Part shown: positions 23,249-36,356 of the stretch, one piece after another
Numbering within the stretch: position 1 is the stretch's first letter
Layout of the letters: every line of letters begins with the position of its first letter
NCBI GenBank assembly: GCA_037013495.1
Contig: CM072801.1
Span: forward strand, 85,979,816-86,043,815
DNA length: 64,000 bases
DNA from: Hippophae tibetana
Taxonomy: Eukaryota; Streptophyta; Magnoliopsida; Rosales; Elaeagnaceae
Direction: 5' to 3'
Notes under the pieces: model-generated
The model's database searches: none
What the model saw: the letters and a program-made list of their open reading frames with translations, nothing else
Told to the model about the DNA's origin: nothing
Made by a program: the position numbers and the translations under genes

Positions 23249-26200
23249 TTGCTGAAAATAGTGTATCTATCTTCAATTATCTATTTTTTGAATTTTAGAT
23301 TTAAAAAAATTAGTCCTTTGATGGTTTTCTTCTTTCTTAAGTCACAAATTCCAAAAAAAGAAAGAAATTGTGTCCTTAAAGACTTGTCTTTTATTATCAT
23401 TCTGTTGACATTGTTTTCCACTTTGTATTTCATATCTTAGTTTTCTTTAAAATCTCGTTATCTTTTACTTTTCTTTGTTTTATGTGTTCAACCTTCTTTC
23501 TTCTTGAGAAAACCTAGAGAGCTAATACAGTTCAAAGTGTAAAAACAAAAGGAAGGTGTTAATTGGGGTTGTAACGTAAAATTTTTATAACTTTTAATTT
23601 GTGTATAATAATGACTACTATAATATATCAAATATGAAGCTCGTTTCGATGGCTAAAAACGCACCGTAGCAATAGTATATTTCCTCGGTTTTTGTCAACC
23701 CAAATTTAATGGTTCATACAGCCTAATGATGTCTTAAAATTTCGTCGCACCTTATTTCGTTGTAATCTGTTCTTGCACTTTAGGATTCCATTTTGTTCAT
23801 CTTAGCCATATTCTTAGTAATTCAATCTTTGTTATTCCCTTCATTTCCAGGGTTGTAAGATTTTTCGCAAAATGGATTCACATCGGTTGGATTCATAGCC
23901 TTGTTTGCTGAAAATAGTGTATCTATCTTCAATTATCTATTTTTTGAATTTTAGATTTAAAAAAATTAGTCCTTTGATGGTTTTCTTCTTTCTTAAGTCA
24001 CAAATTCCAAAAAAAGAAAGAAATTTTGTCCTTAAAGACTTGTCTTTTATTCCCATTTTGTTTACATTGTTTTCCACTTTGTATTTCATATCTTAGTTTT
24101 CTTTAAAATCTCGTTATCTTTTACTTTTCTTTGTTTTATGTGTTCAACCTTCTTTCTTCTTGAGAAAAACTAGAGAGCTAATACAGTTCACAGTGTGAAA
24201 CAAAAAGAAGGTGATAATTGGGGTTGTAACGTAAAATTGTTATAACTTTTAATTTGTGCATCGTAATGACTACTATAATATATCAAATATGAAGCTCGTT
24301 TTGAAGGCTAAAAACGCACCGTAGCAATAGTATATTTCCTCGGTTTTTGTCAACCCAAATTTAATGGTTCATACAGCCTAATGATGTCTTAAAATTTGGT
24401 CGCACCTTATTTCGTTGTAATCTGTTCTTGCACTTTAGGATTCCATTTTGTTCATCTTAGCCATATTCTTAGTAATTCAATCTTTGTTATTCCCTTCATT
24501 TCCAGGGTTGTAAGATTTTTCGCAAAATGGATTCACATCGGTTGGAATCATAGCCTTGTTTGCTGAAAATCGTGTATCTATCTTCAATTATCTATTTTTT
24601 GAATTTTAGATTTAAAAAAATTAGTCCTTTGATGGTTTTCTTCTTTCTTAAGTCACAAATTCCAAAAAAAAGAAAGAAATTGTGTCCTTAAAGACTTGTC
24701 TTTTATTCCCATTTTGTTTACATTGTTTTCCACTTTGTATTTCATATCTTAGTTTTCTTTAAAATCTCGTTATCTTTTACTTTTCTTTGTTTTATGTGTT
24801 CAACCTTCTTTCTTCTTGAGAAAAACTAGAGAGCTAATACAGTTCACAGTGTAAAAACAAAAGGAAGGTGTTAATTGGGGTTGTAACGTAAAATTTTTAT
24901 AACTTTTAATTTGTGTATAATAATGACTACTATAATATATCAAATATGAAGCTCGTTTCGTAACCTGAAAACGCATCGTAGCAATAGTATATTTCCTCGG
25001 TTTTTGTCAACCCAAATTTCATGGTTCATACAACCTAATGATGTCTTAAAATTTGGTCGCACCTTATTTCGTTGTAATCTGTTCTTGCACTTTAGGATTC
25101 CATTTTGTTCATCTTAGCCATATTCTTAGTAATTCAATCTTTGTTATTCCCTTCATTTCCAGGGTTGTAAGATTTTTCGCAAAATGGATTCACATCGATT
25201 GGATTCATAGCCTTGTTTGCTGAAAATAGTGTATCTATCTTCAATTATCTATTTTTTGAATTTTAGATTTAAAAAAATTAGTCCTTTGATGGTTTTCTTC
25301 TTTCTTAAGTCACAAATTCCAAAAAAAGAAAGAAATTGTGTCCTTAAAGACTTGTCTTTTATTCCCATTTTGTTTACATTGTTTTCCACTTTGTATTTCA
25401 TATCTTAGTTTTCTTTAAAATCTCGTTATCTTTTACTTTTCTTTGTTTTATGTGTTCAACCTTCTTTCTTCTTGAGAAAAACTAGAGAGCTAATACAGTT
25501 CACAGTGTGAAACAAAAAGAAGGTGTTAATTGGGGTTGTAACGTAAAATTTTTATAACTTTTAATTTGTGCATCGTAATGACTACTATAATATATGAAAT
25601 ATGAAGCTCGTTTCGATGCCTAAAAACGCACCGTAGCAATAGTATATTTCCTTGGTTTTTGTCAACCCAAATTTCATGGTTCATACAACCTAATGATGTC
25701 TTAAAATTTGGTCGCACCTTATTTCGTTGTAATCTGTTCTTGCACTTTAGGATTCCATTTTGTTCATCTTAGCCATATTCTTAGTAATTCAATCTTTGTT
25801 ATTCCCTTCATTTCCAGGGTTGTAAGATTTTTCGCAAAATGGATTCACATCGGTTGGAATCATAGCCTTGTTTGCTGAAAATAGTGTATCTATCTTCAAT
25901 TATCTATTTTTTGAATTTTAGATTTAAAAAAATTAGTCCTTTGATGGTTTTCTTCTTTCTTGAGTCACAAATTCCAAAAAAAAGAAAGAAATTGTGTCCT
26001 TAAAGACTTGTCTTTTATTATCATTCTGTTGACATTGTTTTCCACTTTGTATTTCATATCTTAGTTTTCTTTGAAATCTCGGTATCTTTTACTTTTCTTT
26101 GTTTTATGTGTTCAACCTTCTTTATTCTTGAGAAAAACCAAAGAGCTAATACAGTTCACAGTGTAAAAACAAAAGGAAGGTGTTAATTGGGGTTGTAACG

Positions 26201-26528
26201 TAAAATTTTTATAACTTTTAATTTGTGTATAATAATGACTACTATAATATATCAAATATGAAGCTCGTTTCGTAACCTGAAAACGCACCGTAGCAATAGT
26301 ATATTTCCTTGGTTTTTGTCAACCCAAATTTCATGGTTCATACAACCTAATGATGTCTTAAAATTTGGTCGCACCTTATTTCGTTGTAATCTGTTCTTGC
26401 ACTTTAGGATTCCATTTTGTTCATCTTAGCCATATTCTTAGTAATTCAATCTTTGTTATTCCCTTCATTTCCAGGGTTGTAAGATTTTTCGCAAAATGGA
26501 TTCACATCGGTTGGATTCATAGCCTTGT
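23249..26528. repeat. Five-monomer block, contracted copy of the preceding six
   Basis: Units 23249, 23905, 24560, 25217 and 25872. Unit 23905 combines the front of 19970 (aaattttgtcc, gtgataatt) with the ggaatc end of 20625, as expected if an unequal crossover removed one unit. Units 24560, 25217 and 25872 match 21280, 21937 and 22592 at a fixed offset of 3280 bp. Unit 23249 carries the short class II patch ttatcattctgttgac inside an otherwise class I unit, and its tail (gagaaaacctag, ttcaaagtg) matches 19313. Confidence 0.85.
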
Positions 26529-29500
26529 TTGCTGAAAATAGTGTATCTATCTTCAATTATCTATTTTTTGAATTTTAGATTTAAAAAAATTAGTCCTTTG
26601 ATGGTTTTCTTCTTTCTTAAGTCACAAATTCCAAAAAAAGAAAGAAATTGTGTCCTTAAAGACTTGTCTTTTATTCCCATTTTGTTTACATTGTTTTCCA
26701 CTTTGTATTTCAAATTTTAGTTTTCTTTAAAATCTCGTTATCTTTTACTTTTCTTTGTTTTATGTGTTCAACCTTCTTTCTTCTTGAGAAAAACTAGAGA
26801 GCTAATACAGTTCACAGTGTGAAACAAAAAGAAGGTGTTAATTGGGGTTGTAACGTAAAATTGTTATAACTTTTAATTTGTGCATCGTAATGACTACTAT
26901 AATATATGAAATATGAAGCTCGTTTCGATGCCTAAAAACGCATCGTAGCAATAGTATATTTCCTCGGTTTTTGTCAACCCAAATTTCATGGTTCATACAA
27001 CCTAATGATGTCTTAAAATTTGGTCGCACCTTATTTCGTTGTAATCTGTTCTTGCACTTTAGGATTCCATTTTGTTCATCTTAGCAATATTCTTAGTAAT
27101 TCAATCTTTGTTATTCCTTTCAGTTCCAGGATTGTTAGATTTTTCGCAAAATGGATTCACCTCGGTTGGAATCATAGCCTTGTTTGCTGAAAAAAGTGAA
27201 TATATCTTCAATTATCTATTTTTTGAATTTTAGATTTAAAAAAATTAGTCCTTTGATGGTTTTCTCCTTTCTGAAGTCACAAATTCCAAAAAAAGAAAGA
27301 AATTGTGTCCTTAAAGACTTCTCTTTTATTATCATTCTGTTGACATTGTTTTCCACTTTGTATTTCATATCTTAGTTTTCTTTGAAATCTCGGTATCTTT
27401 TACTTTTCTTTGTTTTATGTGTTCAACCTTCTTTATTCTTGAGAAAAACCAAAGAGTTAATAAAGTTCACAGTGTAAAAACAAAAGGAAGGTGTTAATTG
27501 GGGTTGTAACGTAAAATTTTTATAACTTTTAAATTGTGTATAATAATGACTACTATAATATATCAAATATGAAGTTCGTTTCGTAACCTGAAAACGCACC
27601 GTAGCAATAGTATATTTCCTTGGTTTTTGTCAACCCAAATTTCATGGTTCATACAACCTAATGATGTCTTAAAATTTGGTCGCACCTTATTTCGTTGTAA
27701 TCTGTTCTTGCACTTTAGGATTCCATTTTGTTCATCTTAGCCATATTCTTAGTAATTCAATCTTTGTTATTCCCTTCATTTCCAGGGTTGTAAGATTTTT
27801 CGCAAAATGGATTCACATCGGTTGGATTCATAGCCTTGTTTGCTGAAAATAGTGTATCTATCTTCAATTATCTATTTTTTGAATTTTAGATTTAAAAAAA
27901 TTAGTCCTTTGATGGTTTTCTTCTTTCTTAAGTCACAAATTCCAAAAAAAGAAAGAAATTGTGTCCTTAAAGACTTGTCTTTTATTCCCATTTTGTTTAC
28001 ATTGTTTTCCACTTTGTATTTCAAATCTTAGTTTTCTTTAAAATCTCGTTATCTTTTACTTTTCTTTGTTTTATGTGTTCAACCTTCTTTCTTCTTGAGA
28101 AAAACTAGAGAGCTAATACAGTTCACAGTGTGAAACAAAAAGAAGGTGTTAATTGGGGTTGTAACGTAAAATTGTTATAACTTTTAATTTGTGCATCGTA
28201 ATGACTACTATAATATATGAAATATGAAGCTCGTTTCGATGCCTAAAAACGCATCGTAGCAATAGTATATTTCCTCGGTTTTTTTCAACCCAAATTTCAT
28301 GGTTCATACAACCTAATGATGTCTTAAAATTTGGTCGCACCTTATTTCGTTGTAATCTGTTCTTGCACTTTAGGATTCCATTTTGTTCATCTTAGCAATA
28401 TTCTTAGTAATTCAATCTTTGTTATTCCTTTCAGTTCCAGGGTTGTTAGATTTTTCGCAAAATGGATTCACCTCGGTTGGAATCATAGCCTTGTTTGCTG
28501 AAAAAAGTGTATATATCTTCAATTATCTATTTTTTGAATTTTAGATTTAAAAAAATTAGTCCTTTGATGGTTTTCTCCTTTCTGAAGTCACAAATTCCAA
28601 AAAAAGAAAGAAATTGTGTCCTTAAAGACTTGTCTTTTATTATCATTCTGTTGACATTGTTTTCCACTTTGTATTTCATATCTTAGTTTTCTTTGAAATC
28701 TCGGTATCTTTTACTTTTCTTTGTTTTATGTGTTCAACCTTCTTTCTTCTTGAGAAAAACCAAAGAGCTAATACAGTTCACAGTGTAAAAACAAAAGGAA
28801 GGTGTTAATTGGGGTTGTAACATAAAATTGTTATAACTTTTAATTTGTGTATAATAATGACTACTATAATATATCAAATATGAAGCTCGTTTCGTAACCT
28901 GAAAACGCACCGTAGCAATAGTATATTTCCTTGGTTTTTGTCAACCCAAATTTCATGGTTCATACAACCTAATGATGTCTTAAAATTTGGTCGCACCTTA
29001 TTTCGTTGTAATCTGTTCTTGCACTTTAGGATTCCATTTTGTTCATCTTAGCCATATTCTTAGTAATTCAATCTTTGTTATTCCTTTCAGTTCCAGGGTT
29101 GTTAGATTTTTCGCAAAATGGATTCACCTCGGTTGGAATCATAGCCTTGTTTGCTGAAAAAAGTGTATATATCTTCAATTATCTATTTTTTGAATTTTAG
29201 ATTTAAAAAAATTAGTCCTTTGATGGTTTTCTCCTTTCTGAAGTCACAAATTCCAAAAAAAGAAAGAAATTGTGTCCTTAAAGACTTGTCTTTTATTATC
29301 ATTCTGTTGACATTGTTTTCCACTTTGTATTTCATATCTTAGTTTTCTTTGAAATCTCGTTATCTTTTACTTTTCTTTGTTTTATATGTTCAACCTTCTT
29401 TCTTCTTGAGAAAAACCAAAGAGCTAATACAGTTCACAGTGTAAAAACAAAAGGAAGGTGTTAATTGGGGTTGTAACGTAAAATTTTTATAACTTTTAAT

Positions 29501-29806
29501 TTGTGTATAATAATGACTACTATAATATATCAAATATGAAGCTCGTTTCGTAACCTGAAAACGCACCGTAGCAATAGTATATTTCCTTGGTTTTTGTCAA
29601 CCCAAATTTCATGGTTCATACAACCTAATGATGTCTTAAAATTTGGTCGCACCTTATTTCGTTGTTATCTGTTCTTGCACTTTAGGATTCCATTTTGTTC
29701 ATCTTAGCCATATTCTTAGTAATTCAATCTTTGTTATTCCCTTCATTTCCAGGGTTGTAAGATTTTTCGCAAAATGGATTCACATCGATTGGATTCATAG
29801 CCTTGT
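26529..29806. repeat. First class II cluster: 1311-bp dimer x2 plus one unit
   Basis: The pair 26529+27184 is repeated as 27840+28495. In each, an alpha class I unit with ttcaaat is followed by a beta unit with the class II cassette. The cassette starts in the tail of the preceding unit (cctttcagttcc, gttgttag, cacctcgg). It then shows aaaaaagtg, tcctttctgaag, ttatcattctgttgac, gaaatctcgg and accaaagag. Unit 29151 is a further class II unit with gaaatctcgttatc. Private changes include gtgaatatatc (27184) and ttttatatg (29151). Confidence 0.88.
27085..27455. repeat. Class II cassette (example copy)
   Basis: A variant block of about 370 bp that crosses the unit boundary chosen here, running from agcaatattc/cctttcagttcc to accaaagag. 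Its markers travel together in the units starting 27184, 28495, 29151, 50785, 52096, 53407, 54063, 56030, 56686, 58653, 59309, 60621, 61933 and 63245. Partial versions occur at 9479, 22592, 23249, 25872 and 49475. The rest of each unit keeps class I sequence, so this segment behaves as one exchanged piece of DNA. Confidence 0.8.
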
Positions 29807-32426
29807 TTGCTGAAAATAGTGTATCTATCTTCAATTATCTATTTTTTGAATTTTAGATTTAAAAAAATTAGTCCTTTGATGGTTTTCTTCTTTCTTAAGT
29901 CACAAATTCCAAAAAAAGAAAGAAATTGTGTCCTTAAAGACTTGTCTTTTATTCCCATTTTGTTTACATTGTTTTCCACTTTGTATTTCATATCTTAGTT
30001 TTCTTTAAAATCTCGTTATCTTTTACTTTTCTTTGTTTTATGTGTTCAACCTTCTTTCTTCTTGAGAAAAACTAGAGAGCTAATACAGTTCACAGTGTGA
30101 AACAAAAAGAAGGTGTTAATTATGATTATAACGTAAAATTGTTATAACTTTTAATTTGTGCATCGTAATGACTACTATAATATATGAAATATGAAGCTCG
30201 TTTCGATGCCTAAAAACGCATCGTAGCAATAGTGTATTTCCTCGGTTTTTGTCAACCCAAATTTCATGGTTCATACAACCTAATGATGTCTTAAAATTTG
30301 GTCGCACCTTATTTCGTTGTAATCTGTTCTTGCACTTTAGGATTCCATTTTGTTCATCTTAGCCATATTCTTAGTAATTCAATCTTTGTTATTCCCTTCA
30401 TTTCCAGGGTTGTAAGATTTTTCGCAAAATGGATTCACATCGGTTGGATTCATAGCCTTGTTTGCTGAAAATAGTGTATCTATCTTCAATTATCTATTTT
30501 TTGAATTTTAGATTTAAAAATATTAGTCCTTTGATGGTTTTCTTCTTTCTTAAGTCACAAATTCCAAAAAAAGAAAGAAATTGTGTCCTTAAAGACTTGT
30601 CTTTTATTCCCATTTTGTTTACATTGTTTTCCACTTTGTATTTCATATCTTAGTTTTCTTTAAAATCTCGTTATCTTTTACTTTTCTTTGTTTTATGTGT
30701 TCAACCTTCTTTCTTCTTGAGAAAAACTAGAGAGCTAAAACAGTTCACAGTGTAAAAACAAAAGGAAGGTGTTAATTGGGGTTGTAACGTAAAATTTTTA
30801 TAACTTTTAATTTGTGTATAATAATGACTACTATAATATATCAAATATGAAGCTCGTTTCGATGGCTAAAAACGCACCGTAGCAATAGTATATTTCCTCG
30901 GTTTTTGTCAACCCAAATTTAATGGTCATACAGCCTAATGATGTCTTAAAATTTCGTCGCACCTTATTTCGTTGTAATCTGTTCTTGCACTTTAGGATTC
31001 CATTTTGTTCATCTTAGCCATATTCTTAGTAATTCAATCTTTGTTATTCCCTTCATTTCCAGGGTTGTAAGATTTTTCGCAAAATGGATTCACATCGGTT
31101 GGATTCATAGCCTTGTTTGCTGAAAATAGTGTATCTATCTTCAATTATCTATTTTTTGAATTTTAGATTTAAAAAAATTAGTCCTTTGATGGTTTTCTTC
31201 TTTCTTAAGTCACAAATTCCAAAAAAAGAAAGAAATTGTGTCCTTAAAGACTTGTCTTTTATTCCCATTTTGTTTACATTGTTTTCCACTTTGTATTTCA
31301 TATCTTAGTTTTCTTTAAAATCTCGTTATCTTTTACTTTTCTTTGTTTTATGTGTTCAACCTTCTTTCTTCTTGAGAAAAACTAGAGAGCTAATACAGTT
31401 CACAGTGTGAAACAAAAAGAAGGTGATAATTGGGGTTGTAACGTAAAATTGTTATAACTTTTAATTTGTGCATCGTAATGACTACTATAATATATCAAAT
31501 ATGAAGCTCGTTTTGATGGCTAAAAACGCACCGTAGCAATAGTTTTTCCTCGGTTTTTGTCAACCCAAATTTAATGGTTCATACAGCCTAATGATGTCTT
31601 AAAATTTGGTCGCACCTTATTTCGTTGTAATCTGTTCTTGCACTTTAGGATTCCATTTTGTTCATCTTAGCCATATTCTTAGTAATTCAATCTTTGTTAT
31701 TCCCTTCATTTCCAGGGTTGTAAGATTTTTCGCAAAATGGATTCACATCGGTTGGAATCATAGCCTTGTTTGCTGAAAATAGTGTATCTATCTTCAATTA
31801 TCTATTTTTTGAATTTTAGATTTAAAAAAATTAGTCCTTTGATGGTTTTCTTCTTTCTTAAGTCACAAATTCCAAAAAAAAGAAAGAAATTGTGTCCTTA
31901 AAGACTTGTCTTTTATTCCCATTTTGTATACATTGTTTTCCACTTTGTATTTCATATCTTAGTTTTCTTTAAAATCTCGTTATCTTTTACTTTTCTTTGT
32001 TTTATGTGTTCAACCTTCTTTCTTCTTGAGAAAACCTAGAGAGCTAATACAGTTCACAGTGTAAAAACAAAAGGAAGGTGTTAATTGGGGTTGTAACGTA
32101 AAATTTTTATAACTTTTAATTTGTGTATAATAATGACTACTATAATATATCAAATATGAAGCTCGTTTCGATGGCTAAAAACGCGCCGTAGCAATAGTAT
32201 ATTTCCTCGGTTTTTGTCAACCCAAATTTAATGGTTCATACAGCCTAATGATGTCTTAAAATTTCGTCGCACCTTATTTCGTTGTAATCTGTTCTTGCAC
32301 TTTAGGATTCCATTTTGTTCATCTTAGCCATATTCTTAGTAATTCAATCTTTGTTATTCCCTTCATTTCCAGGGTTGTAAGATTTTTCGCAAAATGGATT
32401 CACATCGGTTGGATTCATAGCCTTGT
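29807..32426. repeat. Four-monomer block A / N-G / gtgataatt / 8-A
   Basis: Units 29807 (A), 30462 (N, then G with the taatggtcat deletion and ttcgtcgc), 31117 (alpha, gtgataatt, tttgatggct) and 31770 (8-A, gtatac, gagaaaacc). The first three types recur at 45540-47504, followed there by a 9-A unit. Unit 31117 is 653 bp because two bases are missing near 31543 (agtttttcc for agtatatttcc). Confidence 0.88.
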
Positions 32427-35400
32427 TTGCTGAAAATAGTGTATCTATCTTCAATTATCTATTTTTTGAATTTTAGATTTAAAAAAATTAGTCCTTTGAT
32501 GGTTTTCTTCTTTCTTAAGTCACAAATTCCAAAAAAAGAAAGAAATTGTGTCCTTAAAGACTTGTCTTTTATTCCCATTTTGTTTACATTGTTTTCCACT
32601 TTGTATTTCATATCTTAGTTTTCTTTAAAATCTCGTTATCTTTTACTTTTCTTTGTTTTATGTGTTCAACCTTCTTTCTTCTTGAGAAAAACTAGAGAGC
32701 TAATACAGTTCACAGTGTAAAAACAAAAGGAAGGTGTTAATTGGGGTTGTAACGTAAAATTTTTATAACTTTTAATTTGTGTATAATAATGACTACTATA
32801 ATATATCAAATATGAAGCTCGTTTCGATGGCTAAAAACGCACCTTAGCAATAGTATATTTCCTCGGTTTTTGTCAACCCAAATTTAATGGTTCATACAGC
32901 CTAATGATGTCTTAAAATTTCGTCGCACCTTATTTCGTTGTAATCTGTTCTTGCACTTAAGGATTCCATTTTGTTCATCTTAGCCATATTCTTAGTAATT
33001 CAATCTTTGTTATTCCCTTCATTTCCAGGGTTGTAAGATTTTTCGCAAAATGGATTCACATCGATTGGATTCATAGCCTTGTTTGCTGAAAATAGTGTAT
33101 TCTTCAATTATCTATTTTTTGAATTTTAGATTTAAAAAAATTAGTCCTTTGATGGTTTTCTTCTTTCTTAAGTCACAAATTCCAAAAAAAGAAAGAAATT
33201 GTGTCCTTAAAGACTTGTCTTTTATTCCCATTTTGTTTACATTGTTTTCCACTTTGTATTTCATATCTTAGTTTTCTTTAAAATCTCGTTATCTTTTACT
33301 TTTCTTTGTTTTATGTGTTCAACCTTCTTTCTTCTTGAGAAAAACTAGAGAGCTAATACAGTTCACAGTGTAAAAACAAAAGGAAGGTGTTAATTGGGGT
33401 TGTAACGTAAAATTTTTATAACTTTTAATTTGTGTATAATAATGACTACTATAATATATCAAATATGAAGCTCGTTTCGATGGCTAAAAACGCACCTTAG
33501 CAATAGTATATTTCCTCGGTTTTTGTCAACCCAAATTTAATGGTTCATACAGCCTAATGATGTCTTAAAATTTCGTCGCACCTTATTTCGTTGTAATCTG
33601 TTCTTGCACTTTAGGATTCCATTTTGTTCATCTTATCCATATTCTTAGTAATTCAATCTTTGTTATTCCCTTCATTTCCAGGGTTGTAAGATTTTTCGCA
33701 AAATGGATTCACATCGATTGGATTCATAGCCTTGTTTGCTGAAAATAGTGTATCTATCTTCAATTATCTATTTTTTGAATTTTAGATTTAAAAAAATTAG
33801 TCCTTTGATGGTTTTCTTCTTTCTTAAGTCACAAATTCCAAAAAAAGAAAGAAATTGTGTCCTTAAAGACTTGTCTTTTATTCCCATTTTGTTTACATTG
33901 TTTTCCACTTTGTATTTCATATCTTAGTTTTCTTTAAAATCTCGTTATCTTTTACTTTTCTTTGTTTTATGTGTTCAACCTTCTTTCTTCTTGAGAAAAA
34001 CTAGAGAGCTAATACAGTTCACAGTGTGAAACAAAAAGAAGGTGTTAATTATGATTATAACGTAAAATTGTTATAACTTTTAAATTGTGCATCGTAATGA
34101 CTACTATAATATATGAAATATGAAGCTCGTTTCGATGGCTAAAAACGCACCGTAGCAATAGTATATTTCCTCGGTTTTTGTCAACCCAAATTTAATGGTT
34201 CATACAGCCTAATGATGTCTTAAAATTTGGTCGCACCTTATTTCGTTGTAATCTGTTCTTGCACTTTAGGATTCCATTTTGTTCATCTTAGCCATATTCT
34301 TAGTAATTCAATCTTTGTTATTCCCTTCATTTCCAGGGTTGTAAGATTTTTCGCAAAATGGATTCACATCGGTTGGAATCATAGCCTTGTTTGCTGAAAA
34401 TAGTGTATCTATCTTCAATTATCTATTTTTTGAATTTTAGATTTAAAAAAATTAGTCCTTTGATGGTTTTCTTCTTTCTTAAGTCACAAATTCCAAAAAA
34501 AAGAAAGAAATTGTGTCCTTAAAGACTTGTCTTTTATTCCCATTTTGTTTACATTGTTTTCCACTTTGTATTTCATATCTTAGTTTTCTTTAAAATCTCG
34601 TTATCTTTTACTTTTCTTTGTTTTATGTGTTCAACCTTCTTTCTTCTTGAGAAAAACTAGAGAGCTAATACAGTTCACAGTGTAAAAACAAAAGGAAGGT
34701 GTTAATTGGGGTTGTAACGTAAAATTTTTATAACTTTTAATTTGTGTATAATAATGACTACTATAATATATCAAATATGAAGCTCGTTTCGTAACCTGAA
34801 AACGCACCGTAGCAATAGTATATTTCCTCGGTTTTTGTCAACCCAAATTTCATGGTTCATACAACCTAATGATGTCTTAAAATTTGGTCACACCTTATTT
34901 CGTTGTAATCTGTTCTTGCACTTTAGGATTCCATTTTGTTCATCTTAGCCATATTCTTAGTAATTCAATCTTTGTTATTCCCTTCATTTCCAGGGTTGTA
35001 AGATTTTTCGCAAAATGGATTCACATCGATTGGATTCATAGCCTTGTTTGCTGAAAATAGTGTATCTATCTTCAATTATCTATTTTTTGAATTTTAGATT
35101 TAAAAAAATTAGTCCTTTGATGGTTTTCTTCTTTCTTAAGTCACAAATTCCAAAAAAAGAAAGAAATTGTGTCCTTAAAGACTTGTCTTTTATTCCCATT
35201 TTGTTTACATTGTTTTCCACTTTGTATTTCATATCTTAGTTTTCTTTAAAATCTCGTTATCTTTTACTTTTCTTTGTTTTATGTGTTCAACCTTCTTTCT
35301 TCTTGAGAAAAACTAGAGAGCTAATACAGTTCACAGTGTAAAAACAAAAGGAAGGTGTTAATTGGGGTTGTAACGTAAAATTTTTATAACTTTTAATTTG

Positions 35401-36356
35401 TGTATAATAATGACTACTATAATATATCAAATATGAAGCTCGTTTCGTAACCTGAAAACGCACCGTAGCAATAGTATATTTCCTCGGTTTTTGTCAACCC
35501 AAATTTCATGGTTCATACAACCTAATGATGTCTTAAAATTTGGTCGCACCTTATTTCGTTGTAATCTGTTTTTGCACTTTAGGATTCCATTTTGTTCATC
35601 TTAGCCATATTCTTAGTAATTCAATCTTTGTTATTCCCTTCATTTCCAGGGTTGTAAGATTTTTCCCAAAATGGATTCACATCGATTGGATTCATAGCCT
35701 TGTTTGCTGAAAATAGTGTATTCTTCAATTATCTATTTTTTGAATTTTAGATTTAAAAAAATTAGTCCTTTGATGGTTTTCTTCTTTCTTAAGTCACAAA
35801 TTCCAAAAAAAGAAAGAAATTGTGTCCTTAAAGACTTGTCTTTTATTCCCATTTTGTTTACATTGTTTTCCACTTTGTATTTCATATCTTAGTTTTCTTT
35901 AAAATCTCGTTATCTTTTACTTTTCTTTGTTTTATGTGTTCAACCTTCTTTCTTCTTGAGAAAAACTAGAGAGCTAATACAGTTCACAGTGTAAAAACAA
36001 AAGGAAGGTGTTAATTGGGGTTGTAACGTAAAATTTTTATAACTTTTAATTTGTGTATAATAATGACTACTATAATATATCAAATATGAAGCTCGTTTCG
36101 ATGGCTAAAAACGCACCTTAGCAATAGTATATTTCCTCGGTTTTTGTCAACCCAAATTTAATGGTTCATACAGCCTAATGATGTCTTAAAATTTCGTCGC
36201 ACCTTATTTCGTTGTAATCTGTTCTTGCACTTTAGGATTCCATTTTGTTCATCTTAGCCATATTCTTAGTAATTCAATCTTTGTTATTCCCTTCATTTCC
36301 AGGGTTGTAAGATTTTTCGCAAAATGGATTCACATCGATTGGATTCATAGCCTTGT
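32427..36356. repeat. Units with a shared 3-bp deletion, about 2621-bp tetramer
   Basis: Units 33083 and 35704 both read gtgtattcttc where others read gtgtatctatcttc. They are 2621 bp (four units) apart, which marks a duplicated tetramer. The neighbouring L units have gatggct, caccttagc and ttcgtcgc. The M unit at 33736 has ttatgattataac, taaattgtgc, tgaaat and gatggct. Private changes: cttaagg (32957), cttatcc (33634), ggtcaca (34887) and tttttcccaa (35664). Confidence 0.88.
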
